40,273 nt of DNA, from positions 1 to 40,273 of the forward strand of contig JBDZVX010000007.1 of assembly GCA_040255925.1 (NCBI GenBank). The letters run 5' to 3'. A program made the position numbers and the translations under genes. Positions 1 to 9,250 of this stretch are shown one piece after another. How positions within the stretch are numbered: the stretch's first letter is position 1; the number at the start of each line of letters is the position of its first letter. Source of the DNA: Nitrolancea sp040255925 (GTDB taxonomy: Bacteria; Chloroflexota; Chloroflexia; Thermomicrobiales; Thermomicrobiaceae). Under the pieces are notes generated by a model that saw only the letters and a program-made list of their open reading frames with translations, did no database searches and was not told the DNA's origin.

Positions 1-2
1 GG

Positions 3-215
3 CAGCACTTCGAGCGGGTTGGCCAGTTCGCCAAGGCGGAGGACTGGCTCTTCGAACTGCTGGAGGACGACCAGGCCGAGCCCGGTGCCGTCGAGCAGGG
101 TATCGCCTTTTTCGAGCGGCTGCTGGAACGAAGCGACGAGGAACTGGTCCAGGGCGACCTGCCGCGGGACGAAGTGCTGGTTGGACTGGCGCAGCTCCAG
201 GCGATGCGCGATTAG
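3..215 (+). CDS. C-terminal end of a DUF6483-like protein (5' cut by window edge)
   Basis: The third frame is open from the first base to TAG at 213-215 and gives 70 residues ending LAQLQAMRD. The segment FAKAEDWLFELLE followed by FFERLLERSDEEL is helical and acidic and resembles the C-terminal part of DUF6483 proteins, a family of unknown function; this is recalled from family style, not searched. The start lies outside the window. The competing frame-1 reading is rich in Arg and Ser and looks like a shadow. No operon partner is visible downstream. Confidence 0.6.
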   Translation, partial: QHFERVGQFAKAEDWLFELLEDDQAEPGAVEQGIAFFERLLERSDEELVQGDLPRDEVLVGLAQLQAMRD

Positions 216-568
216 CGCAGACCACCTGACGGATCGCCCCGAGGACGGGACAGACACCCTCACGATCATGGCTTCCGGGCTATTCTTTGAAGGACTCTTA
301 ACCTCAGACTCCGTTCCAATCCGATAGAGTTGTCATCGATCCACACTAAGGTCGAAGTACACCGTACAGCGTACGGCATGAGAGGAACGGCCATCCTGGT
401 GGCCGGTGCGGCTGGCAATCCACGCCGGTCCGCCACGGTTCCGGATGCTCCGCGCAAGAAAACCTGGCCGACACCCCCCTGTGCCTGCGCTCCTCCCTGA
501 CCAACACCCTTCGCGGAACCGAGTAGATGCCTGGGTCCCGCACCAAACCAAGGAGGTAGTTCGCCACG
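216..568. other. Intergenic stretch with one perfect palindrome and a ribosome binding site
   Basis: No convincing gene in about 350 bases; the overlapping short ORFs on both strands are compositionally poor. A perfect 6-3-6 palindrome, CCGTAC-AGC-GTACGG, lies at 362-376 and could be an operator for the downstream gene. AGGAGGT at 551-557 is a strong ribosome binding site for the ATG at 569. Confidence 0.5.
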
Positions 569-1090
569 ATGACAATCACGCCATACCGAGCGCAGAACCT
601 GGCCTTAGGGCTCAATCTCGGATGGATCCAGCAAGGAGCAGCCTATGGTGGGAGACCTATCGCTGAGATGACGGCGGATCTGGGGCATATCAGACGCTAC
701 GCGGCCAGCGCTGGATATCACGGCTATGCCGGCTACGTCGACGCGGCGCTGGCCAAGCTGCAGGGAGGCCAGCCGCCCTCGGCGATCATCAGCGAAATCA
801 ATACGTTAGCCGGACTCTTCCAGGGGCAAGCACAAGGCCAATCAGCCGCCGCGCTGAATCTGGGGATCAATCTCGGCTGGCTGCAACAGGGCGCCAGGGC
901 CAACAACCGGCCGGTTTCCATGGCCATCGCTGATTTAGGCCGGGTGAGCCTGCACGCTCAACAGGCTGGGCATCACGGCTACGACAGTTATGTCCAACCA
1001 GCGCTCGGAAAGCTCACAAGCGGGCAGCCGGTCAGCGCGATCTTAGGCGACATCACCGCGCTCATTGGCCTGTTGCAAGGACAAGGATGA
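569..1090 (+). CDS. Protein of unknown function made of two 85-residue repeats
   Basis: The 173-aa product begins at an ATG 11 bases after AGGAGGT. It is two copies of one domain, about residues 8-87 and 93-172, aligning without gaps at an offset of exactly 85. Matching blocks are NLGWIQQGA (16-24) with NLGWLQQGA (101-109), ADLG (36-39) with ADLG (121-124), GYHGYAGYV (49-57) with GHHGYDSYV (134-142), and GQPPSAI (67-73) with GQPVSAI (152-158). There is no signal peptide or long membrane segment; Gly, Ala and Gln are abundant and Cys is absent. I do not recognise the family. The His-Gly-Tyr and Gln-Gln-Gly blocks are the best candidates for conserved surface sites. It stands alone, convergent with the gene at 1152-1526. 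Confidence 0.85.
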   Translation: MTITPYRAQNLALGLNLGWIQQGAAYGGRPIAEMTADLGHIRRYAASAGYHGYAGYVDAALAKLQGGQPPSAIISEINTLAGLFQGQAQGQSAAALNLGINLGWLQQGARANNRPVSMAIADLGRVSLHAQQAGHHGYDSYVQPALGKLTSGQPVSAILGDITALIGLLQGQG

Positions 1091-1151
1091 CCGCTGTTTG
1101 GCGATGGGTCCTGTACCTCCGGCAACCGGCTCCCGCCGGAACGCGACCGGT

Positions 1152-1526
1152 TCACTCGTGCTTATCAGAATCCCGATGACGCTTCCGCTTCGGTGCTCCG
1201 CGAGCGAGCCGTAGGCCAGCCAGGATCTGCAGAAGACTGAACCCGATCCCCACGCCAAACCAGAGCCATGATCCCGCTTCCGTTCCAGGACCGGCCGGGA
1301 GGATCATTATCAGGAAGAGCATTCCGGTAGCGACCAGCGTATAACCGAGAAAGTTCGGACGCCGTGACGAGCGGTAGAACGGCGGTATCCGCCCACCCGT
1401 GTAGTAGCCCGGAACGTACTGGTGATCGAGCCACGCCCGCCACTCGTTGATGCTGTCATCGCCTACCTGGGTGCCGGTCTCCGGCTGGTAAGGCTCCTTC
1501 TCCACCAACGATCTTCTCCGGCTCAC
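1152..1526 (-). CDS. Small two-helix membrane protein, hypothetical
   Basis: The 124-aa product starts at a GTG (complement of 1524-1526). A hydrophilic N-terminal 60 residues contains an aromatic stretch (WLDHQYVPGYYTGG). Two hydrophobic segments follow, about FLGYTLVATGMLFLIMILPA and WLWFGVGIGFSLLQILAGLRL, then a basic tail (KRKRHRDSDKHE). This suggests a helical hairpin with a cytoplasmic basic C-terminus. I do not recognise a family. It is the last of three small minus-strand membrane genes (1152-2068), which may form a unit. Confidence 0.65.
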   Translation of the reverse strand: MSRRRSLVEKEPYQPETGTQVGDDSINEWRAWLDHQYVPGYYTGGRIPPFYRSSRRPNFLGYTLVATGMLFLIMILPAGPGTEAGSWLWFGVGIGFSLLQILAGLRLARGAPKRKRHRDSDKHE

Positions 1527-1574
1527 ATTGGATGGTCGGACGGATTGAACTCTACCAGCGTGTGACCCGTACCG

Positions 1575-1712
1575 CTACCCCGGCGAAAGCAGCCGATCGA
1601 CCAGCCGGCGGAGGAGCCGCTTCCGGCGCGCGACCGCACCTAAGTAGCCACCGGCCAGCGCGAGCCCCAGCGGCAGAACCAAGAGGGCGAGGGCAATGGC
1701 GAGCCCACTCAT
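1575..1712 (-). CDS. Very small single-span membrane protein, hypothetical
   Basis: A 45-aa reading frame runs from ATG (complement of 1710-1712) to TAG at 1575-1577. It encodes one hydrophobic helix, LAIALALLVLPLGLALAGGY, followed by a strongly basic tail (ARRKRLLRRLVDRLL), the usual positive-inside pattern of a single-span membrane peptide. It sits between two other small membrane genes on the same strand. The call rests on composition and context only. Confidence 0.5.
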   Translation of the reverse strand: MSGLAIALALLVLPLGLALAGGYLGAVARRKRLLRRLVDRLLSPG

Positions 1713-1795
1713 CGCTGCAATCCTTCATCTCACGATACAGCCGGACACGACAAGAGAGCATATCGCTGGCCGGCAGGCAATGGCCGCGGCAATGC

Positions 1796-2068
1796 CTACG
1801 CTGGGATCACCACGTTGATCAGCCCGACGATGCCAAGGAGCAGCGCACCCCAGGCGGTCAGCCCGGCGATCATCCAGAGTTTCGGGTTGACGTATCCGAT
1901 GACGAGTCCCGATCCCACATAGAGCACCGCAAGCGCGATGAAGCGACTGGTCCAGGTCTCTCCGGGACCAAGATCCGAGAAGAGGAAGCTCAGTCCGAAG
2001 AACCCGAGCACCAGAGCGAACATCCCGGAGATGAACGCCTTCAGCAGGTCCAGTCTCGTGATGCCCAT
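1796..2068 (-). CDS. Small three-helix membrane protein, hypothetical
   Basis: The 90-aa product begins MGITRLDLLKAF and has three hydrophobic segments: FISGMFALVLGFFGLSFLF, FIALAVLYVGSGLVIGYV and LWMIAGLTAWGALLLGIVGL. The loop between the first two is short and acidic (SDLGPGETW). The pattern is clear but the family is not recognised. It is the first of the three minus-strand membrane genes. Confidence 0.65.
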   Translation of the reverse strand: MGITRLDLLKAFISGMFALVLGFFGLSFLFSDLGPGETWTSRFIALAVLYVGSGLVIGYVNPKLWMIAGLTAWGALLLGIVGLINVVIPA

Positions 2069-2240
2069 CGCTCACCCTCACTCCCGCCCGCGTGCTCCGG
2101 CTCACCTTCTCCCGGATCAGCCCGATCCGGTACACTGAGCCCATTGGCGCACGATCGTCGTTTCTGCTGGAATCACCCTGGCATCATACCGGCTGTACCC
2201 AGGCGGGCACAACAGAGCGCACGTAGCTGGGAGGAAAAAC

Positions 2241-3245
2241 ATGTCGAAGCTTGGCATCGTGCTGTATCACGGCATCGAGAGCGGACCGGAGCTACGAGAG
2301 TACGGGCGCATCGCCGAAGCCGCGGGTTTCGACTCGCTCTGGGTAACTGAGCGCTATTTCCACGAGGAGACCTTCTCCCTGCTCGGCTACCTCGCGGCGA
2401 CGACGCTGGACATCAAGCTGGGCGTCGGGGTCGTCAATCCCTTCACCCGGAACCCCGCACTCCTCGGGATGGGTGCCGCTACGCTCGACCGCATCGCCGA
2501 TGGCCGCTTTCTGCTTGGGCTCGGCCGGAGCGACCGCTCGGTCATCCAGGGCAAAATGGGCATCCCCTACTCCGAGCCACTCCCGGCGCTGAAGGAAGCG
2601 GTGGGCATCATCCGGGATCTCCTCTCCAACAAGACCGTCAGCACGGACGAGCGCTACCGGCTCAACGGGGTCCATCTTGCGGTCCAGCCGGTCCAGCAGC
2701 CGCCACCGATCTACCTGGCGGCCATCGGCCCGAAGAGCCTGCGGCTGGCCGGTGCCGTCGCCGACGGCGTACTGCTCAACGCCTATGTTCCCACCGATTA
2801 CATCCGGTACGCAGTGCGGGAAATTCGCCAGGCCGCGGAAGAGGCGGGCCGCGACCCGGACGCCATTGATATCGCCTGCATGCTCGTCGTCCGGCTCACC
2901 GGTGATCCCGAAGCGCTGATGCCCGAGTTGAAACAGCGAATGGTCCGGCTGCTGGATGAGCAGCACGTCGGCGAGATCCTGCTGGAAAAGGGCGGATTTG
3001 ATCCGTCCATTCTGGCACCGTTGCGGGCGTCGGTCAAGAGCGACGGCGGCAAATCGGCAACCGCGCTCATCAGCGAGGAGATGATCCGGGCGTTCTACGT
3101 CATCGGGCCGGCCGACGAATGCCGGGCGCGAATCGCGGAATACCGCCAGGCGGGCGTCGACAACCCACTCCTACTCCCCCGGCTCAACGCCTTCGAGGAA
3201 GTCGCCGAGGCGCTCAGCGAGGAGGCAGGCACCAGCCCGCAGTGA
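2241..3245 (+). CDS. LLM-class (luciferase-like) flavin/F420-dependent oxidoreductase
   Basis: The 334-aa product has the typical length and order of bacterial luciferase-like TIM-barrel oxidoreductases. Near the N-terminus is AEAAGFDSLWVTERYFHEE, then KLGVGVVNPFTRNPALLGMGAATLD with the family's typical strand and helix, DGRFLLGLGRSDRS, and the later PPPIYLAAIGPKSLRLAGAVADGVLLN. These match the 5,10-methylene-H4F420 reductase-like branch, so F420 is a likely cofactor, but FMN is possible. The substrate cannot be told from sequence. GGGAGG about 8 bases before the ATG supports the start. It is monocistronic; a repeat element follows the stop. Confidence 0.88.
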   Translation: MSKLGIVLYHGIESGPELREYGRIAEAAGFDSLWVTERYFHEETFSLLGYLAATTLDIKLGVGVVNPFTRNPALLGMGAATLDRIADGRFLLGLGRSDRSVIQGKMGIPYSEPLPALKEAVGIIRDLLSNKTVSTDERYRLNGVHLAVQPVQQPPPIYLAAIGPKSLRLAGAVADGVLLNAYVPTDYIRYAVREIRQAAEEAGRDPDAIDIACMLVVRLTGDPEALMPELKQRMVRLLDEQHVGEILLEKGGFDPSILAPLRASVKSDGGKSATALISEEMIRAFYVIGPADECRARIAEYRQAGVDNPLLLPRLNAFEEVAEALSEEAGTSPQ

Positions 3246-3337
3246 TTGGATAGCCCCAACGAGTTTCAACGGTTCGGAAGGGCGCAAGACTCCCCCTTCG
3301 CGTCATTCGCGATCTCTGCGTCATCTGATCTCTCTCC

Positions 3338-3400
3338 GTCATCCTGAGTGAAACGAAGGATCTCTCGCTTGGGAGATTCTTCGCTATCGCTCAGAATGAC
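3338..3400. repeat. Dispersed imperfect inverted repeat, copy 1
   Basis: A 63-base near-palindrome opens GTCATCCTGAG and closes CTCAGAATGAC. The outer 14-base arms, extended to 3335 and 3403, differ at one position. The inside is also self-complementary: CGAAGGATCTC pairs imperfectly with GAGATTCTTCG. A second copy of the same design is at 36773-36848. It carries no ORF, so it is a REP- or MITE-like unit or a transcribed hairpin. The rest of 3246-3615 holds no gene that I can support. Confidence 0.8.
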
Positions 3401-3615
3401 GGAGCGTGCCGGCTCCTGGTTCAGCAGGCATTGGCTGGCCTCGTTGTCTGAGCGTGGAGTCTTGATCGCCACGCGGACCTGGACGAACGCGATGGTGAAT
3501 CGGGAGCATCTCAGCCGTGTTTCGTAACCGTTGAGTGCCAGACGGGACGTATTGCGTATTGTTGGTAAGCACCCACGTATCGTCTCACCGTATAGCCGGG
3601 AGACCTTCCCCCCCA

Positions 3616-4341
3616 CTAATATTCGAAGACGTTTGCTACCGCGGTTTGCCACCCGCTCCCACCTAAACGGTAGGTGAGGACCACGTTCCCTAGCTCACCT
3701 TCGGACACCGGTTTGACCACGGTGCCGCTCACGAACCCCTCGGAAACCCGCGAACGCCCATCCCATTCCGGAAATTCCATCACCACACGCCGGCCAATGG
3801 TCTCCTCGCGCGTAGACCATTGGATTGGGTTGCCGTTTTCGTAGTGGCCGTTTAGACCGTGCCAGGTCAGTACGGGTTCCCCATTCCATTCCAACGTCAC
3901 GGAGTCTTTGTCCCACCAGTTGGGAATCGAGACCGGCCTATTGAGCCATTTGAAATAACCCTGGAACAGATAGGAGACAGGATAGGAAGCGTTTTCCTGC
4001 TCATAGACGGATACGTGCAAGGCCAACGTATACCCCTGGTGGTCGATGATGCAATTCGTACAGCCTTGCCCGTTGGCCGTTTCCTCGTTCGAGCCGGTCA
4101 GCACCTCCACATGGGCCGGGACCGAGTTCGTATGTTCGTCCGGGAAGAAGGTGACGCGCGACGTCGAGGAACTCACGAGTTTCCGTCTGGATTCGTCATT
4201 CGTGACGGGCTCCAGCCGTTCAGAAGCGGTCGTCGGGTTAGCGTCATCATCAGCCGAGACAGGCGCATAGGCCACGAACAGGCCGCCCATCATTAGAGAG
4301 AGCAAGCAAAGGATTCGCCATCGGAATCCCAAACGCCACAT
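3616..4341 (-). CDS. Secreted protein of unknown function with a CxxC motif
   Basis: The start is placed at ATG complement 4339-4341, preceded by AAGGGGGAT, giving 241 aa; a longer frame upstream lacks coding character. Residues 1-30 form a Sec signal peptide: basic start (MWRLGFRWR), hydrophobic core (ILCLLSLMMGGLFVAYA) and a cleavage site after PVSA before DDD. The mature part is about 210 residues with one CTNC motif, several Trp-rich strands (PNWWDKD, LTWHGLNGHYENGN) and an EGELGNVVLTYRLGGSGW tail, suggesting a beta-rich extracellular domain. The CTNC pair could bind metal or form a disulfide. I do not recognise the family. A polar Ser/Thr/Glu linker follows the signal. Confidence 0.75.
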   Translation of the reverse strand: MWRLGFRWRILCLLSLMMGGLFVAYAPVSADDDANPTTASERLEPVTNDESRRKLVSSSTSRVTFFPDEHTNSVPAHVEVLTGSNEETANGQGCTNCIIDHQGYTLALHVSVYEQENASYPVSYLFQGYFKWLNRPVSIPNWWDKDSVTLEWNGEPVLTWHGLNGHYENGNPIQWSTREETIGRRVVMEFPEWDGRSRVSEGFVSGTVVKPVSEGELGNVVLTYRLGGSGWQTAVANVFEY

Positions 4342-4602
4342 CCTATCCCCCTTGGTGCTGGCCCCACTGACATCCTCGTGGAGAGGGTACACATTCCACG
4401 AAGCAATCTTAGCATAGCAGCATGATATATCTCTATCGCCAAACATTCAACAGTCTGAATAGTGATGTTGGACATCATTATCAACACACGTTACTCAAGC
4501 GTGCGGAACCGAGCCTGCGGCTCATTGCGTCGCGGATCACAGCGGCGGATGGGCGAGACTGGAGGTACACCGTTTGCGCAAGGCTAAGGATTGCGAGTCG
4601 GT

Positions 4603-6678
4603 ATGGGCGCCAGGGGGTGGTTCGCTACGGAACACGAGCAGCACCTGGCCGGGGATCCGCTGCCGGCCGGACAGCCACCAGATATGATCCGGGAATTCGC
4701 CCAGGGCAGCCGTCCCGGCAACCGCTATGTCCGGCTGGTCCGCTCGTCGGAACTTCCGGCCAGCCCGGCAAAACGGGTCGTGGTCGCGCCACCCACGATC
4801 CCGTCGACTACGGCTGGCCGGCTCTACCACCAGATCCAGCATGTGCTGTTCGGCAAGCCGCTGCCGACCGCGGCGGAAGCCCATGAGCGGCTAGGCAAAG
4901 TCAAGGCGCTGGCAATTCTCAGCTCGGATGCCCTCTCCTCCGTGGCCTACGCGACCGAGGAGATGATGCGTGTGCTGGTCCTGGCCGGGCTGGCCGCCCT
5001 CAGCTTCACACTTCCGCTCTCTTTTGCCGTCCTCGTAGTCCTGGTCACCGTGGTCATCTCCTATGAGCAGGTCATCCGGGGCTACCCGGGCGGCGGCGGC
5101 AGTTACGCGGTGGCGAGCAAGAATCTGGGGGAACTGCCCGGATTGACGGCCGCGGCAGCCCTGTTGATCGATTACACCCTGACCGTCGCGGTCTCAATCG
5201 CCGCCGGCATGGCGGCGCTGACCTCGGCCTTCCCCTCACTGTATCCCTACCGGGTCGAACTGGCGGTGGCAGCCATCGCACTCCTCACCATCGGCAACCT
5301 GCGGGGCATCCGGGAGGCAGGAAACATCTTCGCCGCCCCGACGTATCTCTTCGTGGTCTCGGTGCTCGGACTCATCGGAATCGGCCTGTGGCAGTACCTG
5401 ACTGGCTCCTTACCGACGTTTTCGGCTCCGCCTTCCTGGGTCGCGGCGGAACAAGGGGTCCAAGCGCTAACGTTGATCCTCATCCTGCGATCCTTCTCCT
5501 CCGGACTGACCGCGTTGACCGGAACCGAGGCCATCTCGAACAGCGTGCCGGCCTTCAAACCACCAGAGATCCGGAATGCCCGGATCACCCTGGCGGCAAT
5601 GGGCGTCCTCCTGGCCATCATGTTTCTCGGCGTCTCCTTCCTGACCCGGCACATGATGATCATTCCGGACCCCACCGAGGAGCAGACCGTATTGAGCCTG
5701 ATCGCCCGGCTGCTGGTCGGTCAAAGCTGGTATTTCTACCTGGTGCAGTTCGCCACCATGCTCGTCCTGGTGTTGGCGGCCAATACCAGCTTCACCGGGT
5801 TCCCCCGGCTGGCCGCGATCCTGGCCGAAGACCGCTACTTCCCACACCAGTTCATGTTCCGAGGTGAGCGACTGGCCTTCAATACCGGCATTCTGGCGCT
5901 GGCGGTCTTCGCGGGAGCGCTGGAGGTTATCTTTCGGGGCAGTGTTACCGCCCTCATCCCGCTCTATGCCGTCGGGGTCTTCACCGCCTTTACGCTAGCC
6001 CAAACTGGCATGGTCGTCCATTGGTGGCGCTCACGGGAACAGGGCTGGCGACACAGTATGGTGATCAACGGAGCGGGAGCGGTCATGACCGGCGTCGCCA
6101 CGATCATCATCGGGGTCTCCAAGTTCTTGACCGGAGCCTGGATCGTTCTGGTGCTGGTGCCGCTGATCATCTGGCAGCTCCGCAAGATCCACCGCCATTA
6201 TGAGCGGGTTGCGACACAACTCCGGCTTTCGCCGAAACAGGCCAGGCACTGGCCGCGTCCGATCGATGAGGCCGGCATCACCCCGGTGATCGTCCCGGTC
6301 GACCGCCTGAATCAAGCCTCGCTCAATGCCCTGGCCTACGCTGGGCGGATCTCCAATGATGTCAGCGCGGTCCACATTAGTACCTCCGATGACGACGCTG
6401 AGGCGATTCGAGCCCAATGGGACCAGGCTGGGGTCCGTATTCCTCTCACCATCATCGAGTCTCCCTACCGGGAGATGATCGGCCCACTGGTTGATTTCAT
6501 CGAGCAGCAACACGTGGAGAAAGGATGCACGACCCTAACAGTGGTGGTACCGGAGTTCGTTCCGGCCCACCTCTATGAACTCCCACTCCACATGCAGACC
6601 GCCTGGTTGCTCCGGACCACGCTCTGGACCCACCCCGGCATCGTCGTGACCAGCGTGCCCTATCATCTCCGAACGTAG
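4603..6678 (+). CDS. kimA: KimA-like high-affinity K+ importer (APC/KUP-type transporter)
   Basis: The product resembles Bacillus subtilis KimA (YdaO) along its length from about residue 75: KVKALAILSSDALSSVAYATEE, VISYEQVIRGYPGGGGSYAV, LLIDYTLTVAVSIAAGMAALTSAFP, TGTEAISNSVPAFKPPEIRNA, and the closing TSVPYHLRT. About 12 membrane helices are followed by a soluble C-terminal domain of roughly 150 residues (from VIVPVDRLNQASLNALAYA), the region that in KimA binds c-di-AMP. KimA is a proton-coupled K+ importer. The N-terminal 75 residues are polar and not seen in KimA. ATG 4603 is preferred because AAGGA (4586-4590) is well placed for it; TTG 4591 is also open. Placement beside kdp supports K+ as the substrate. 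No ydaO-type riboswitch was recognised upstream. Confidence 0.85.
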   Translation: MGARGWFATEHEQHLAGDPLPAGQPPDMIREFAQGSRPGNRYVRLVRSSELPASPAKRVVVAPPTIPSTTAGRLYHQIQHVLFGKPLPTAAEAHERLGKVKALAILSSDALSSVAYATEEMMRVLVLAGLAALSFTLPLSFAVLVVLVTVVISYEQVIRGYPGGGGSYAVASKNLGELPGLTAAAALLIDYTLTVAVSIAAGMAALTSAFPSLYPYRVELAVAAIALLTIGNLRGIREAGNIFAAPTYLFVVSVLGLIGIGLWQYLTGSLPTFSAPPSWVAAEQGVQALTLILILRSFSSGLTALTGTEAISNSVPAFKPPEIRNARITLAAMGVLLAIMFLGVSFLTRHMMIIPDPTEEQTVLSLIARLLVGQSWYFYLVQFATMLVLVLAANTSFTGFPRLAAILAEDRYFPHQFMFRGERLAFNTGILALAVFAGALEVIFRGSVTALIPLYAVGVFTAFTLAQTGMVVHWWRSREQGWRHSMVINGAGAVMTGVATIIIGVSKFLTGAWIVLVLVPLIIWQLRKIHRHYERVATQLRLSPKQARHWPRPIDEAGITPVIVPVDRLNQASLNALAYAGRISNDVSAVHISTSDDDAEAIRAQWDQAGVRIPLTIIESPYREMIGPLVDFIEQQHVEKGCTTLTVVVPEFVPAHLYELPLHMQTAWLLRTTLWTHPGIVVTSVPYHLRT

Positions 6679-6884
6679 TATGGAAATCCATGACCTCACC
6701 GGGAACGGTCCAGGCGGGAGCAGCCAAGACGGGTCTATCAGAGATTTCAACCCACGGTCGTATACTTACCAGAGGGGGTTAGCAGCCACCGGGCGCGGAG
6801 TTCGCGCGGCGGCCCGGCATATTCTGGAGGCCCTAGACGATCGCCCTCGATACCTGGCATCGAGCCAAGCCATATCTCCTCGCG

Positions 6885-8446
6885 TTGCTGCCTATCGCCG
6901 GAATTACGGCGCTCATGCTGCCGTTTCAGGGCCGGCTCGATACGCTCAATGTCACGCTGCTCTACCTGATCGTGATTACGGCCATCTCGCTCCGGTTCGG
7001 AACCTGGCCAAGTATCCTGAGCTCGATCGCGGCATTCCTCGCCTTCGATTTCTTCTTCATTCCGCCATTTTATAAGTTCACGGTCGCCAGGGCGGACCAC
7101 GTCCTCGCCCTGTTCGTCTTCCTCGGCATTGCCATCCTGACTTCTCAGCTCATTGTTCGAATCCGGGCTCGGACGATGGAGGCACTCCGGCGTGGGCGCC
7201 AGACGGCGACCTTGTATGAGCTCAGCAGCGCGCTGATTTCCGAGATCGGGCTCGATGACATGATGATGGCAGTCGTCGAGCGCGTGCGCCAGGTCTTCGG
7301 GGTCGATACCTGTGCGATCCTGCTCGAGGAGGATGGCGAGATCCGGCTCCACGCCGCGTCCGGCGATCCGCTGGACTACGCGGATCAGAACCTCATCGAT
7401 CTGGTCCGCTGGGTGATCGACAAGCGCCAGTCGGCTGGTCTCAGAAGCGGTCGGGCCCGCATTCGGCCGCCAGGACCGCCGAGGAGCACGCCCCAATGGA
7501 ACTTCGCCGGCGGCAAAACCGACCGGCCGCTGCTCCTCCTCCCGATCGCGACGACCCGCCGACCGCTCGGCGTGCTCCTCGTGGCCCGGCACCGGGTCCA
7601 TGCCCGGTTCGATCCTGAGGAGGAACGGTTGCTCGAAACCTTCGCCAATCAGGCAGCGATCGCGATCGAACGCAGCCTGCTGACGCGGGAGCAGACACGA
7701 GCCGAAATTCTCGCCCGGTCCGATGAACTGAAGTCGGCGCTCCTCTCGGCCGTCTCGCATGACTTGCGGACGCCCCTTGCCTCGATCAAAGCATCGGTGA
7801 CCAGCCTGCTTCAGCCGGACATTACCTGGCCGGAAGAGGAGCGAAGGGATCTCCTGTCCGCTATTAATGAAGAGGCCGACCGGCTCAATCAGCTCGTTGC
7901 CAATCTGCTCGACCTTTCCCGGATCGAAGCCGGGGCGCTCCGGCCGGAACTCGACTGGTACGATCTCAGTGAGGCGATCTATGCGGCAATCGACCGGTCT
8001 GAGCTCCTGCTTCGCGGCCACCGGCTCAGGGTCGACATCCCCGAGGCGCTCCCGGCGCTCCGGTTCGATTTCATCGAGATTATCCAGGTGCTCATCAATC
8101 TCCTGGACAATGCCGCGAAGTATTCACCGCCCGATACCACCATCGACCTGTCGGTTCGCCAGCTATCGGATGCCATCGAAGTAACCGTTCGGGATGAGGG
8201 GCCGGGCATCCCGCGCGGAGAGGAAGAGCGAATTTTCGACAAGTTCTATCGTGTTGAGGCCACGAACCGTACAATTGGCTCCGGTGTTGGCTTGGCAATT
8301 TGCCGTGGGATCATTGAAGCCCACGGAGGACGAATCTGGGCCGAGCGAAATCGGGACCGGGGAACCGCGATCCATTTCATCCTGCCGAACGCGGACGGCG
8401 ATCGCGTCGAGGCACCAACGCGGAAGGAACAGGTTGTACCAAGCTA

Positions 8447-8447
<1 letters not shown>
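6885..8447 (+). CDS. kdpD: Sensor histidine kinase equal to the C-terminal half of KdpD
   Basis: The 520-aa product carries four membrane helices of the KdpD DUF4118 type (LDTLNVTLLYLIVITAISL, ILSSIAAFLAFDFFFIPPF and neighbours), then a GAF-like domain (about 110-275), HisKA with SHDLRTPLASI (phospho-His about residue 292), and HATPase with N box INLLDNAAKYS, G1 box DEGPGIP and G2 box GSGVGLAI. The KdpD cytoplasmic N-domain and USP domain are missing here and are encoded separately at 14531-15715. The start is uncertain: recognisable helix-1 sequence (KPYLLALLPIAG) extends upstream of TTG 6885 towards an in-frame TAG at 6834, with no ATG, GTG or TTG between. GGAGG at 6826-6830 lies 9 bases before an AUC at 6840. 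The stop overlaps the kdpE ATG by one base (TAATG). Confidence 0.9.
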
Positions 8448-9154
<707 letters not shown>

Positions 9155-9189
9155 CGATATCTTGATGCCCTCGCCGTGCCCCTGCCGCA

Positions 9190-9230
9190 CCCCTCGCCCC
9201 TAACGCGGTTCTCGCCGATAGGGCGAGGGG
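9190..9230 (+). terminator. GC-rich hairpin after kdpE, probable terminator
   Basis: CCCCTCGCCC (9190-9199) pairs perfectly with GGGCGAGGGG (9221-9230) around a 21-base loop. No T-tract follows. The position, 35 bases after kdpE and before the next promoter, suits a terminator or mRNA-stabilising hairpin. The arms resemble other intergenic palindromes in the window (30974-31013, 33952-33976), so it may also be a dispersed repeat. Confidence 0.55.
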
Positions 9231-9250
9231 CATCCGGTCATCCCTCTGGA

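Noticed and set aside
1532..2350. 272-aa plus-strand frame over the small membrane genes
   Set aside because: Arg/Ser/Pro-rich without domains; overlaps hydrophobic minus-strand frames and the start of the LLM gene.
4342..4602. ydaO-type c-di-AMP riboswitch before the KimA-like gene
   Set aside because: The leader lacks the conserved GUGAAUCC-like and CGACAGCUAACC-like blocks; only a covariance search could rescue the idea.
6747..8021. 424-aa minus-strand open frame opposite the histidine kinase
   Set aside because: No domain and shadow-like composition; the plus strand has H, N and G boxes.
9160..9166. Fifth TCTTGAT as a distal KdpE half-site
   Set aside because: It stands alone with no partner at 11 bp, so chance is as likely.
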